Assembly (NCBI GenBank): GCA_963573305.1
Contig: OY754329.1
Location: forward strand, 148,625,266-148,689,265
Reading direction: 5' to 3'
From: Pyrrhosoma nymphula
Taxonomy: Eukaryota > Arthropoda > Insecta > Odonata > Coenagrionidae
DNA length: 64,000 nucleotides
The notes beneath the pieces are model-generated. The model did no database searches, was not told the DNA's origin, and was given only the letters and a program-made list of their open reading frames with translations. Each line of letters opens with the position of its first letter. The stretch's first letter is position 1. Both the position numbers and the translations under genes were made by a program. Shown in pieces: positions 11,797 to 23,639 of the stretch.

Positions 11797-12335
11797 ATAG
11801 TTGAACTCCAAGTATCCGGATCAATTGGAACCGGACCACATCCGGTAAATCAAATAACCGGATAATTGGGTAACTCACAAAAAAGGTAATTTCTTTGAAA
11901 AAATCTAGATTTATGCATAATGTATTAATTTAATGATTACAAAAACAGTGCTGTTTTTATTTTGCACTGACATGCTGTATATACATGACACAGCTAGAAA
12001 ATGCCGGTCAAAGTTAGTTGTTCTGCGGTCCTATCTCGTTTCCGTGCAGCCAAATCTCGCATCTGCTTGACGGTGAGCAGCTGTAGATGTTCACACCCCT
12101 GCTGCCGCTACATTTATTTTAGTGCGATGTTAAACTAAAGCTCTAAGGAAACGTATGCACTGCAATCAATAGCTGTAGAAAGAAATCAACGGTATATAAG
12201 ATACTATACGTTTCGAATACCCTATTGTCGTGAATGTAAAAAGCCAACTTCCGAGGATGTTTGCCCTTCAAATGATCTGGATAATTGGTGTTCCGGGTAT
12301 TTGGAGTTCGGATACCCTGTAGCTGTACTGTATAA
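11797..12335. mobile_element. Inverted-repeat DNA element remnant (pogo/Tigger-like termini)
   Basis: The left end reads TTGAACTCCAAGTATCCGGA and the right end, reversed, reads CCGAACTCCAAATACCCGGA, preceded by CAGTACAGCTACAGGGTAT. Additional blocks (CCGGATAATTGGG and its counterpart TGGATAATTGGTG) extend the inverted similarity to ~70 bp per side. TATCCGGA-rich termini next to TA dinucleotides resemble pogo/Tigger elements of the Tc1/mariner superfamily. Only ~400 bp lies between the arms, with no transposase that I can recognise, so this would be a non-autonomous derivative or internally deleted copy. Confidence 0.6.
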
Positions 12336-12479
12336 AGAATTTGTACGGTTCAGAAAAATATGCTTCCTTGAGCAGGTAATACAAATTCACACAAAAACTG
12401 CCGAAGCTTTTACAAGTATGTAAAACCGAGTACTCATTCTGTCTAGAAATTATTGTACATAAACGTAATCTGTCTTCAA

Positions 12480-12645
12480 TCTGGGTATTCAATCTATTGT
12501 CGTGTGTATCATGTAATATTATTTTTTCATTTTTTTTATTTTTCCTAGGTAAACAATATCTAGAGTTATACCTTGCAAATTCAAAATCAATAGAGTATTC
12601 AATCTGTTGTTGTGTATATTGTGTATCATGTAATATTATTTTTAC
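12480..12645 (+). repeat. Imperfect local duplication
   Basis: The phrase GTATCATGTAATATTATTTTT preceded by TATTCAATCTRTTGT occurs at about 12486-12523 and again at about 12595-12642. It is a short direct repeat ~110 bp apart with a small indel. No function suggested. Confidence 0.6.
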
Positions 12646-12845
12646 AAGTTTCTTGTGTTAACACTATCAGTATTATTATTTATTTATTTTAATTATATCT
12701 TGTGTGAACCTTATGTTCATGTACCAAAATGTCTGAAAGACCGATAAAAGCCTACGACAATAAACGTTTTATTATCATTATTCAAGTAAGACATAATTAA
12801 TCTGTTCGATGGGGAGATACAAAAATTCTTTGCCACTCACAATGC

Positions 12846-12977
12846 TACTGGGACCACATAATCAAGGAAGCCATCGAAATCCGCCTTAATCCAAAAAATT
12901 TCAACCGGGATACTGGCTTTCATCTGAGCAATACTTGGGCACCTATAATAAATTGCATGAAAAACATAAGGAAATAA
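12846..12977 (+). pseudogene. C-terminal fragment of a Penelope-like element protein
   Basis: Forty-three open codons ending in TAA (12975-12977) encode YWDHIIKEAIEIRLNP followed by NFNRDTGFHLSNTWAPII. This is the characteristic stretch (KEAIEI, NFNRD-G, LS--W-PI) at the very C-terminus of Penelope-like retroelement proteins, just after the GIY-YIG endonuclease. The RT and the rest of the endonuclease are missing upstream, so the copy is severely 5'-truncated. A hammerhead-like RNA motif starts ~110 bp downstream, the arrangement expected for this class of element. The family assignment rests on remembered motif patterns and would be confirmed by a protein search. Confidence 0.7.
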
Positions 12978-13083
12978 ACAGAAAAGATTTCAAAGGAACA
13001 TCAGCCAATCAGCCGACACCTGAGTTTAACTGTTGGACTCGTCAAACTGTCAATTCAATTCAGTGTAAAATCGTACATAGAGA

Positions 13084-13153
13084 AGGTAACACGCCTTGAG
13101 AATGGAAAACAAGTCGTTTTCCGAAACGTCGGCCAATATGAAGCCAATTACCT
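13084..13153 (+). ncRNA. Hammerhead-like motif downstream of Penelope-like fragment
   Basis: Core strand UUGAGAA (13096-13102; hammerhead consensus CUGANGA with C3 to U and G8 to A), one unpaired U, a perfect 7 bp stem II GGAAAAC/GUUUUCC (13104-13110 with 13116-13122), GAAA (13123-13126), minimal stem III ACGU, cleavage-position C (13130). Proximal stem I is GCC/GGC (13093-13095 with 13131-13133); a distal helix AGGTAA/TTACCT (13084-13089 with 13148-13153) can also form. Positions 3 and 8 pair with each other in known hammerhead structures, so U3-A8 would preserve the pair. Activity is untested. Confidence 0.65.
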
Positions 13154-13239
13154 GGTGCAGAGCCCGAGAGCAATACCTAAATATTATTCACCGGGAAAAA
13201 CTTAAATCGTATGTAAGACATAATTAAGTTTGGACAATG

Positions 13240-13560
13240 TGTCAACCGTCTCAACTGAAAGGAAACAATCTTAAAAACTGCTCGCCATGCACCCTATCGC
13301 CCTGCCTCGCGGGCGGTGTCTCTACTTCTCCTGCCATCCACCTCCTCCTCCTCCTGCCCCTCCCCTCCCGCCCCTCATTCCCACCTCCGGGGGCGGTGGG
13401 TGGGGACGCGGTGCCCACTCAAAAAAATTACAATTCCGCGCCGAGGAATCCGAGGGTTCATTGTTCGGATGTTAGTGCAGGTCGAAATTCAGTGGCCCCA
13501 TTAAAAGCCAAATCGGCGCAGTAAGCGCCATTGTGCCCTGGGCAAGAGCGGGGGGAAAAA
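13240..13560. other. GC-rich island
   Basis: Abrupt GC-rich, C-rich tract (13310-13400) with a G-rich phrase near 13388-13408. Overlapping low-complexity reading frames occur in all three plus frames, which argues against any being real. Confidence 0.4.
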
Positions 13561-14055
13561 AATGTGGACGTTAATCCGTGCCGACAAATATAAAAACACT
13601 CCAATGAAAAGGAAATAGAGCGAGACCTGACTACATTATTGCTCCCATATTTTGAATTTTATGACTCTTCATTGAGCCCGATCCCAGAGCGCCTCGAATC
13701 TGAAATGAGGGGAAAAAAGTTTGAATTAAAAGAGTTTCGACGATTAGTGTGAGATCTCTCACTCAAGTAACTGACACTTTCGTTTATCTTAGGATTTAAC
13801 TTTTGCACTCATTTTACCACTTTGCCACGCTTTAAAAAGAGCAAAAATGGATCACAATCGAAAAGTAAAGCAACGATTTTTTATTACAAATCTCTTTTCG
13901 AGCAATGTTTATCACTTTAACTAAATGGATTTTTTATTTAGAAGGAATGAAAACGTTTTTAAGTGTCACATCGTCAAATCACACCACATTTGCTGGACTA
14001 AATAAGAATTTATTGCTACCAATTTTATGTTCTCTAAAAGATCAACTAGTCTAGA

Positions 14056-14106
14056 CATCCTGTGACATCATAGATCCTGTGACATCATAGATCCTGTGAC
14101 ACCATA
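14056..14106 (+). repeat. Three-copy 17 bp tandem repeat
   Basis: The unit GATCCTGTGACATCATA occurs three times back-to-back (14056, 14073, 14090), with one base changed at the start of the first copy and one inside the third. A minisatellite. Confidence 0.9.
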
Positions 14107-16420
14107 GATTAAAAACTTAGGAATTACACAATGATATGACATTCTATTACATGGCGATAACACAATGGGTATAACATCACGGTGTCCGTGAGTATTGGTT
14201 TGCGAAAAATCAAGAAGTACTATCGCAATGTGTTTTCAAAACGTGAAAGTAAGTTGAGACATATTACGAAATATCCCTGCGATAGGGAGTGAACTCGAGA
14301 TATCTTGCCCTTCAATGTTACGCGAGAGTGAAATAATGCATGCTTTGCTGTTATGTTTCCTTGGAGGAGGAGGATTGCCTGGCAATATATAAGGCGAGAG
14401 GAGGATAAATTGCGATGGTGACAGAATGGGAGAGGTCTGGCTGTCAACGATTCCATCGGCGCTTTCGGCACGAAGCACGATCTGTAGTGAGCACGGGAGG
14501 AGGAGAGTGGAGCAGGACAGGGGTCACGGAAAGGGTAGGAGGGTACCGGGACACGAGGTAGGAGGCTCTTGAAGGCGAAAAAAAAACAAAAAAATGGAGC
14601 ATAGGGCCGAGCACGGAGAATTCAGAAAAATTAAAACGCACGCCAAGATAACTTGCTTTTTAGATTGCTTAAGAAATTCTGAACGAGTGTGTTTCAGTGT
14701 GACACGGAGAATATCATTTTTACGCCGCACTCCTTCTCTAGGTCCGACAGAAAAGATAAAATAAGAGAGATACATTGCCGAATAGACAGGTAAAAAAATT
14801 GGTTCTTCCTACGCACAATAAATGACCATAATAAAAACTGGGATCCACTGAACACACTGCCGAAATACACTTCACCTCTTCACCCTCTTATAGCATTCTC
14901 CTTTATACCTTTAAGGTGTCCTAGCACCCTCTACCACACGTCCATGCGGCGGCTCGCAGGGTATTATGTAGATGTAGAAGATGAAGTGTGCTAGAAACCG
15001 CGGAGATCACTTCTTTTAAGGGTAATAGGAGACTCATTCTCGAACGTTCCGAGGTATTATAGAGTTGATATGGGGGATAAGGTCCTAAGATAATAGAGCT
15101 AGGGCTTTTTTATTCGAAATCAGATCAATCATTGCAATCATTAATATGAATATTGGTTTTCAACAACGCTCCACTCAACTCTTCTGTTATAGGACTCTTG
15201 ACAAGACTCATGAAGAGTACAACGCGTTTTATTCCCAAGGAATTCTTCATTTTGACGTCCTTCACAATTTTCCAAATGTATTCCATCTTAAGTCATCCTC
15301 GATATTTTTTCCCATTCACTTCTCCATCGATCATCAATTTTAACGGGCTGCTATGCGGCAGAGTTTGTGTCCGATGATTTTGCTTCTTCGGCCTATCAGA
15401 TCTCCTCTGATCAAACTGACATTTCATCACACTTTAGCCATCAAACATCGTTATACAAAACGCTTGGCGTTTATTGGCGTAGTTTAAGACTTGAACTTGA
15501 TATTCTGATGCGTTACTTATTGCATCATTCCAGAACGGCAAAAATATAAATGAAATATGATCCATTTATTAGAGAGAGAAAAGACCGCGGTTGTTATCTC
15601 TAAGTATTTTAGATGACACTACTTCAAGATGAATCATAATGTTGTTACTTCAAGTTCTTCATAAACATCTACGATATCGGTGAGTTGCCTGTATTCATGA
15701 TTCAATAAACTTGGCCAAGAGTCCATTTGTCAAGACTTCACCATTTTGTCCATGCTGATAATAATATATTCTTTCTTTCAATCTGTGGTTGGAATAGTTC
15801 GCAGTGTCTCGAAGGTTTACCATTTCAACTTTTGCGAGCCACAGTAGCAAAGCTGTTGATAGGCCGGCCGGGGACCTAAATTTCTATGGATTGAATCTCG
15901 CTTTAGGAATTGATGATGGGTGTGTCTTAGGATGAATATCTTTGATAAGACTTGACGATAACAATGACGATGCCAGTAAGAGCACCAAAAATCTAACTCA
16001 ATGTTTCCCCAAATATTTATCACGGCTCTGAAATATCTTAGCTCAAGGGGGAAACTAATTTAATGGATTCATTATTTCCTGGAAAGAAAATGTTTAAACT
16101 AATCGAGTCAAGTGAGAAAATTCGAGTGCGATTGTACGCTTTAAGTGAGAACCCGAATCAAGTGAGTTGGAAAAAGACCTCAGCAATTTGGTGCAATAGA
16201 GGGTGCCGGATTCATCCGCCCAAAGAGGAAATGTTACATGCCTACTCGACGCATTGGAAAGAGTATAATTTTTCCGTACATGAAGTAAATGAAAGGGGCA
16301 GAAAATACCGTTTCTTTCACCACTGAGCAAGAGGAAAAGGGACAGAGAAGTAATACGTGATAACTATGTGATTACTGGCATATAAAGACAGTCATGTATC
16401 AAGAGATGCGTGAAGTTTTC
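14107..16420. other. No feature recognised
   Basis: Several short frames of 60-90 codons, none with recognisable domains or splice context. No repeats of note. Confidence 0.45.
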
Positions 16421-16470
16421 CAGTACAAAAGGTTATTTCTGCCAACTTCATCAGGCCTGTTTAAAGTTAT
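16421..16470 (-). ncRNA. Degenerate hammerhead-like fragment
   Basis: On the minus strand CCTGATGAAGTTGGCAG is followed by AAATAACC. The same phrase, with one base changed, begins the hammerhead-like core at 22267 (CCTGATGAAGCTGGCAG). Here about ten bases forming the 3' half of stem II and the G of GAAA appear deleted, so it cannot fold as a hammerhead. Best read as a decayed member of that family. Confidence 0.4.
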
Positions 16471-18589
16471 TCCGTGTCAAATCAAAGGTCCTGTGTAATA
16501 ATCAAGGAATGAAATTGAATGGAACGATAAATTTCTGAGCGATCGTTGGTAATCGAAGTAGAAGACGCTCACTGGCAGCAGCGGAGAGTAAGTGAGCGGA
16601 GAATATAATTATGTTCTAAAATGGAGTTTCAACCGGCAGCTATCTGTTATCTATTCCTTTGAAGCAGAAATGACATCGTAAATATGCGCAAAGGTTGCTT
16701 GACTGAAAGGATTAATTGATGCAGAGATGACTTGGATGAATAGAATGGAAGGAATTATGCATGGAAGGCCTTAAAAATGCTAGATCTCTAATAGCACTGG
16801 GTGCAGAGGACGAGGGAAATTTTTTTCCCCTAAAAAATCTTCAAATAAATGTAGTAGGGCACAGAAAGCTGATCAGAAGCTGATCAGGTGAGCTGATATC
16901 AGAGAGCTGAAAGCAGGATAACTGATCTATTTGCACCGACACTGGAGTAAATATGGCATTATAAGGTGAGAAAATTATTCATGAATTTTCCATTCCAAGC
17001 TAAATACAGTCACTTCTGTTGTTTATTCAAATTTTGCTTGTCAAATTGCGCAAATAAAAAAAAAACAGAAAAAAAATATTTATGGCGTACCTTTTGAAGT
17101 CATTAACTGCAGGTATATTGGGGACTTGCTCATCCTGGGAATCCTATATTTGTAGATTGCTTCTTTTCAATTTCGTACCCTCTCTTTCTATTTTCACTGA
17201 TTCTTATAGTAAAATATATTCATACCACCAGTTATACGAGAAAAATAATTCACCATCAGTGTGAAACGCAGTTAATAACTATTTAGAAAAATAGGAATGC
17301 TGTATGAAAATAAAAACTATTATTGACTGTGAAATTCGTTATAGAGTTCACAAAAAGGTGATATTGGAAAACAGATATTTGATTCAATATAATTATTTAA
17401 GTGTTACTAAACAATAAGAAAAATTCAGAAAACTCAGGCAATATTGCGTGTAATTTGAGCACTATGCATGGATGACTTTATCCATTCACTAAGGGAAGTA
17501 TTCTTCAATATCACGATTTTGTGGAAATACTAGTATGAACTTTAAATTTAATTACAAATGAATAATCTTTCATAGTCTCAATAATGAGAAATACCAACCT
17601 AACGGGAAAATTGTGATAACACGAATAAATGTGAAGATATTTGTTGAACTAAAATTACGAGGAGTAATAAGAATAAGAGAAAAGGACATTTCATGCAGAA
17701 TTTAGCAATCTCATCCACCGGAATCAAACTTCATTCCTTGTATAACACTTGAATATGACTTTTGAGGAATGCATCTTTGAAGAAGAATTATGTGACTGAA
17801 AGCTATTAGGGTTCTTTTTCTTCAAGTATATTTTTTCCTACACACTTATTTCTTCTTCTTTGTGAAGAAAATACGAAACGCTCTTCTATATCCTCAGATA
17901 TAACTCATCGCAAATACTACTTCTAATGATCATCACCAAAATCATCACGATGCGATGTTCTTCAGTATTTTAGATTTCTGCATTCCCGCTACAGAGGAAG
18001 GAACGAAAGCTTGTGGCAGAATCCGATAAATCTTACTATTTTCTTGCTTAAAATCAAACTGCGTGACATCGTGCACGGTTCATTCCTACGAAGACCGACA
18101 TCATAGCGACTCCTTAGATAAAAATTTCATTTCGTCTCTGGGAAGAAGACAAGATATCAATGAGAGCCTTAACGTACGAAAAATGAAATCAATATCATTG
18201 ATTACGTTATTTCTGTTATTTCCTAAGGCCAAAAATGCTTCCAATAATGGTTTTAATGCAATGCTTGAACATTTTCAGATCTCAAACCCGAAATTGACAT
18301 TTGCTACTGATTAAAATGCCAGTCATGAACAAGACTGGAATTGATCAAACCTGTCTCTTGGCTCATCTCCTCTGAATTTGTATCTGTGGGCAGAATCTCG
18401 AGAAGGAAACTGTCATACACAGATCTTATCATTTGAATCCGGACGCCAAGACTCCATGTGACTTAAATGCACTGAGGCTTGGAGAAATGCGGGAAAGCTA
18501 ATTGCCGAGTCAGATGGCAGTAATAAACAGTAAATATAAGCTCGATGCATAATAGTGGAAAACCTAAGAGCGGTAAAAGTCACATTTCT
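16471..18589. other. No feature recognised
   Basis: AT-rich. A short AGCTGATCAG-type direct repeat lies at about 16868-16890, just after a poly-T/poly-A-rich phrase. Nothing else supported. Confidence 0.45.
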
Positions 18590-19200
18590 CCTCCCGGAAT
18601 TTCTTTCTCCCCCCTTCTCTACCCTCCCTCCTTTCCTCGTGTTTTCCTCCCTGCCTCCCCCTCCCTTTCTATATCCCAGCTGTCGTTTCTCCAACCGGCC
18701 CGCAAATAAGTGCAGGAAACGATCCTGACAGTCACATAAAGTCGCCAAATAGACTTTCGCCGTCTTCTTCCGCCAAGCGGGAAGCAACTCCCTCGAACCA
18801 CCCCGAGAGCCGTTTTAGAGTCCCTGGTCACGTAAAGCCACGGGAGAACTTGACGACGGTGGAGGCTTTGTAGGAAGGAGGAGGCCTTAATGCCGTGATC
18901 GAAGAGATGGATACCACCATGGGTTTCCCCTCATCCCTCTTCAACCACCGCTCCTCTCCTCCGTCGGCAGCCAGAGCCCTCGGGGGCGTATAGCGTCACG
19001 GATCCACGGCTGAGCACCGCTCTTTAAAATGGATAATGAATATGCTCCTGAGGGGGTAGTGGAGTGAACTTCCGTCATCAACTAATTCAAAGCGGTTTAA
19101 TTGCATTGCCATTCTCGCCAATTGCCCGCCTCTTCCTCTCTCCACAGCCGCCGAGGAAACCGTGGAAATGGGGTGAGTGGTTGTGACCCTTTCCCACACG
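18590..19200. other. GC-rich island, pyrimidine-rich on plus strand
   Basis: 18595-18670 is C/T-rich (G/A-rich on minus); 18770-19160 is mixed GC-rich with many CpGs. Possible regulatory island. No supported exon. Confidence 0.35.
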
Positions 19201-19239
19201 GTGAAACTCAACATTTCGCGGTATAATTTTCTGTGTGGT

Positions 19240-19300
19240 AAAAAGTCATCGCCTGGTAATCCGAAGGTCGCGGGTTCGAGTCACGCCGGGGAGGATTCCT
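19240..19300 (+). mobile_element. tRNA-like fragment (3' half), probable SINE remnant
   Basis: TGGTAATCCGAAGGTCGCGG followed by GGTTCGAGTCACG (19273-19285) matches the anticodon-arm to T-arm part of a tRNA, including a pol III B box. The acceptor and D arms and a convincing A box are absent upstream, so this is not a functional tRNA gene. A tRNA-derived SINE fragment is the simplest reading. Confidence 0.5.
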
Positions 19301-19800
19301 TACCACTCAGGGCAAGGGTATTTTCGTTTATCCGTTGTTGCTAGTTAATTCACCTGATGCAAAATATCTAACGAGCTGATTTTGGGGATGTGAAAACACA
19401 TAAAAATTTAATAAATACTCTAACGAATGAGATAGGCATCAATTGGAAACACCTTTTTAGCAATAAAATATAGTATTAGGTACTTCGATGGGCAACGTAA
19501 TTTTTCACTTACTGTCTATCACTTGCAGACAGGGGCAACAGCACTTGAATAAATAGGAGGATCACTCCTCCAAATTCGAGCTGAGCCCAATGATTCTAAT
19601 CTTCGGTAAGTGAGCGGAAACTGGTATTTCCAAAGTGGCCAGCCGTTGCCCGCTACGAGCAGTCGCAATGCATGCCAAGTGCATTTTCATGGTTACATGG
19701 AATTCTACGGTGCCACTGTAAATATTTGCTTCGGCAGGTTATGCCCCTTTGTGACATCATTTACTGAAGAGACTTCCGCACATCGAAGCCGGATGTGTTA

Positions 19801-19949
19801 AAGGAAGAAAAAGACAACTTTTACTAATACCACTTAATTTTATTAAAACTCGACCCGGGTTTCGACGTGGATTCACATCATCATCTAGTAAAAGGTAAGC
19901 GAAGCGAAATAAAATTCAGTGTTATCAGTAAAAATTGTCTTTTTCTTCC
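19801..19949 (-). repeat. Foldback with hammerhead-like remnant in the loop
   Basis: Arms of ~43 bp (19801-19843 and 19907-19949) are imperfect reverse complements, beginning AGGAAGAAAAAGACAA. The ~62 bp between holds, on the minus strand, GATGTG/CACGTC stem II followed by GAAA and ACCCGGGT then C. This matches the 3' two-thirds of the hammerhead-like motif at 25.2 kb. The CUGANGA strand is altered (UAGAUGA), so the motif is decayed. Confidence 0.6.
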
Positions 19950-20059
19950 TCTAATGATGGAATACCACCAAGTGAACCTTGAAAAAGTGATTGCTCGGAT
20001 GTGTTAAATTAACTCAATTCGTACGGGTGTGCACAATATTTGTTGACAGTTCACACACA

Positions 20060-20301
20060 ATTGAGGGCCTGAGAGTCAAAGTAATACAAGTGACAAACGT
20101 CGTCCAGTGACACGTGTATACTTTACTCCGGTAAGAAATGTTTAAAAGCAAATTAGATTAAGTGTCTTCGAGCACTTGTATTCCTTTTCCTGTTGCTAAC
20201 TGACGCCACCCGACGGTACCAACTTAGAACATATGAACTTATATCGTTTTTCGTGTTTATGTCACATTTGTATTACTTTGAATCTCAGGCCCTCAATTAC
20301 A
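20060..20301. repeat. Inverted repeat, ~40 bp arms, 160 bp spacer
   Basis: AATTGAGGGCCTGAGAGTCAA at about 20060 recurs reversed at about 20280-20301, and the flanking AGTAATACAAGTGACA also matches in inverted orientation. The two arms are ~90% identical by eye. It could be a MITE or a fragmentary foldback. No coding potential. Confidence 0.65.
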
Positions 20302-22142
20302 CTCTCTTTTACTTGAACGGTGAATCATTGGTCCAATCAAAATTACTCTCAAATGCCTTCACTTTAAAGTAACGAGCGACTACTCACAGTACATTTTCAA
20401 AGTCATTTCACATTAATGATAATGATAAAAACCACCATATTTATCATTTAATTATTTATTTGGATGGCAAGACGCTATGGATTATTAATGACGTAACTGG
20501 GATGTATTCAATTCCACAGTTACGAGAAACGAGTGAACAAATATAAAGTTGAAAACATGAGTATTTTACAAACGAGAGTAATCGAGAGGTACAAATCATA
20601 TCTTCACTATTAAAAATCCTTCAATGAATCCGTCAATAAAAGCAATTCAAAATAATTTTAACTTCATAAGAGTTCAAAATTATTTTTATTTTCCAGGTGT
20701 GGACAACGTAAAGTATTCTCCAACTGTAGAGGAAAATTTAAAAATATAAAAATTCAAGTGTAAAGGTGAAAAGAAACAACTTATTAAGTCAAAAATAAAA
20801 TAAAAGTTCCACACAAAAATTTATTTTAATATGTTTCATGACCAGCAAAGTTTGGAAATCAATAGTAATCGATGAATTCTAATTGAAATTGCACTTCTTT
20901 TTGGAACTGTCCCTCTGCAGCCAAATATTACCATCTTAAAATTTTTTAACTACATCTAATAGCTTGAAGTTTTCCACTATTACTTAGATTCGTTATACTT
21001 AACTGTTTATAAGGATTAGGTAAAAGATTTTTCTTGATTTTTTAAATTTTACAATACAGAAAAAACTTTCTCAAGCCAATGGCTTTTTTCACTGGTAGAT
21101 CTTGCTTCCTAACAGCTTCAAAATTTGTCTGATAAATTAAGGCTTTAGAATAAAAATATTACCTTACTCGAAGAAAAAGGAAGGGATCTAAATTTTGCCA
21201 CGAATGTATTTTTGTTCAAAAAATGACTCCTGGCAAAATTTTCCGATAAAAACACTCCCTCTTAAATTAGAACAAAAATAGCATTGCACTTATCTTTAAA
21301 GATCAAATGAAGGTGAATAATGGATAGTTATAAATTTAATTTGTAAATTAAACACCATAACTTGTTACAACCAAAGTGTTCCGTCAACAATTTTACTTCT
21401 CAAATTAAGAAACACCAACCATGATCAAGGACCAACAGTATATGCACGATCTATCCTAGTCCAAAATCACGATCTAACCACGATCAAAAATAAAGCCACA
21501 AATATTTCATTTTTATTCCCTGCTTTTGTGTGTTTTTCATGACCTCACATCATTTTATGTGGCAATAAAACCGTTCCACAAACCCAATCGAGTACTCGAG
21601 AAGGAAACGCGAGCTTGTGTCTATAAATCTTTGACAATCCCTCCTCACACCACTCCCATAGCAAGTCCGCGAGAATAACTTTCTTTTCATGCAAGTTTCA
21701 CATAATTTATTCGTAAACGGGATAGACTTAGCAGTTGACTTCCTCCTTTTTTCCTCCTGTCATATCTGATATTTAGACTAAGTAGAGCAGACCTCTTCTA
21801 AGCGTCAACGCACGAGCTGGAAGCTGAGATGACGCCGTTTCATCTGCAATCCACAAAATCTTCAAACAGTGCTTCATAGCACAATCCCAAACAGCAGTAA
21901 TAAGCTTTTAGATTTCCATGTATTTTTTTCAATACCTTCGCTGCAGTAACCTCAAAAAATTACCAATCCATTTCACTAAAACCATATTTCTATGCAAATT
22001 GATGGAGCATTGCTATTTTAAATAGTGATATGCAGTGAAAATGATTAATAAGTATTAGAATTACTATTGCTTACATCCATGCTTCCACATGTAATTTTCC
22101 GCAGCTCTTTAAAGTAATGTATTATTTCACAATAATATGAGA
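20302..22142. other. No feature recognised
   Basis: AT-rich. No gene, no clear dispersed repeat. Confidence 0.45.
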
Positions 22143-22353
22143 GTTAACTGTTTCATTTTTCGGGATGCATTCCGTGATGTAAAAATTGTAAAAAAAACAA
22201 TATTTCGCTGGTCCTCCTGCCAGCTTCATCAGGTTAACTGAACTTCTTAACTGAAGTTAAGTTAACCTGATGAAGCTGGCAGGAGGACCAGCGAAATATT
22301 GTTTTTTACAATTATAACATCGCGGAATGCATCCCGAAAAAATAAACAGTCAA
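22143..22353. repeat. Near-perfect 211 bp palindrome built from two hammerhead-like units
   Basis: The two halves are reverse complements over ~95 bp each, from GTTAACTGTTTCATTTTTCG at the left edge to the matching right edge. Each half reads outward from the centre as CUGAUGA, unpaired A, stem II GCUGG/CCAGC with an eight-base loop, GAAA, then a long stem III AUAUUGU/ACAAU with one bulged U. On the plus strand CUGAUGA is 22267-22273 and GAAA is 22293-22296. All hammerhead core bases are present in both halves, but stem I is lost into the palindrome centre. Arms end near GGGATGCATTCCG. Confidence 0.7.
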
Positions 22354-23583
22354 CACTGCATCCGCGGAAGCCTACGAGCTAATGAGAGTTAATTTGAGAA
22401 TATAGTGAAAGAACAACTCATTTTAATTTCCTATAATGTAGCTTATACTTTTGGCTGAAATCCATTATCTTTTAATCAGGCTAGCATTCACTGCGTTCAC
22501 AGTAATGCTCATAACCACTAGCTAAAATCAAAATTTATGAAAGTATATAGTATATTCTTACAAACCTTAATTCTGAAAATCTCTAGCGATTTCAACCGAT
22601 TTAGACATTACCAAGAAGCACAAGAATGAGTGAGGCTTTAAATTACACCTATTTGAAGAATATTGCCAAGTTTCTTGTTGCCATTCTATTTTCATTCTAC
22701 TCAAAATATTCGTTCACGGCTAAATTTTGCCGCAATCACCAATTTAAATCACGAAATACTCTCATCTATAACCACCAAAATGGCTTCCATGGCTCTCGAA
22801 AAATGCATTAAATTGATCCTCAAACAATAGCAAAACGTCTTATCAAAATGATGCACTACAAGTCCTTTTTGCCTAATATTGGCACAGGTAAAAGTGGCAC
22901 CAGCATTTAACTATGCAATCAACAGTGAATGCATATATTTTCCGATATCCATTATTAATTAACGCCAATAAAAACTTTTGTGAAGTATCAATTTCTGCTT
23001 CTTGAGCAATGAGCAATTATCTTCAGTCGATCTACAAGGGTGCAGAAACGCACACTCCGGAGATAAGTCGCGCGTTCCCTCCGTCATCGATAGGCACCCG
23101 AGTTTAGGGTTGCCATACATCCTGAAATGCGGGATTATCCTGGATTTTGTCGCATTAAAAAGCGTTCTGACTGAATGTTGAAAACGTCGGCAATATCCTG
23201 AATTTTTTAAAAGTTACTCGTAGCTAGTCCAAAATTGTCACATTTAATTCGAACTTTTGTTATTATATGTCCGCTTATTTATTGTTTTACAATGCAGAAC
23301 ATTTTACTTTAGTGGTGGATTGTACCAATAGCAAAACTTGCATGAGTACAACAGTAAATCTGGCAACCCTGTCGGCGATGCATTTTCTCTCTCTCTCTCT
23401 CTGATGACAGGAATAGATAGAAACTTGAAGCCATCAGAGCAGTCATAATATTCAGTGTAATTTGAAAACCATGACATGCCTGCATGTTTATGCTTGTATA
23501 TTGAAAAATAATACGTCGTTAAAAAGGTGTTTATAGTAAAATGAGTCTCAGTCGAGATGAACTTGAAGGCTTCCATGTTGTTC
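22354..23583. other. No gene; short CT microsatellite
   Basis: AT-rich non-coding DNA. A pure CT dinucleotide run of ~8 units lies at 23386-23402. Confidence 0.5.
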
Positions 23584-23639
23584 AAATGAATGAGCACTTT
23601 TCCACGAAAATAATTTCGTGGGGAAGTGCTAATTCATTT
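23584..23639 (+). repeat. 26 bp hairpin with 4-base loop
   Basis: AAATGAATGAGCACTT continuing to CCACGAAA pairs with TTTCGTGG continuing to AATTCATTT across the loop ATAA, with about three mismatches. It overlaps the start of a tandem duplication (23620-23995). A single long hairpin could be a small foldback element. A miRNA-type precursor is possible but unsupported. Confidence 0.6.

Noticed and set aside
14056..14106. Possible CRISPR-like repeat array
   Set aside because: Units are contiguous with no spacers and the genome is eukaryotic; a minisatellite.
17868..17890. GTGAAGAAAATACGAAACGC, resembling a hammerhead core
   Set aside because: Position 3 is wrong and there is no room or complementarity for stem II.
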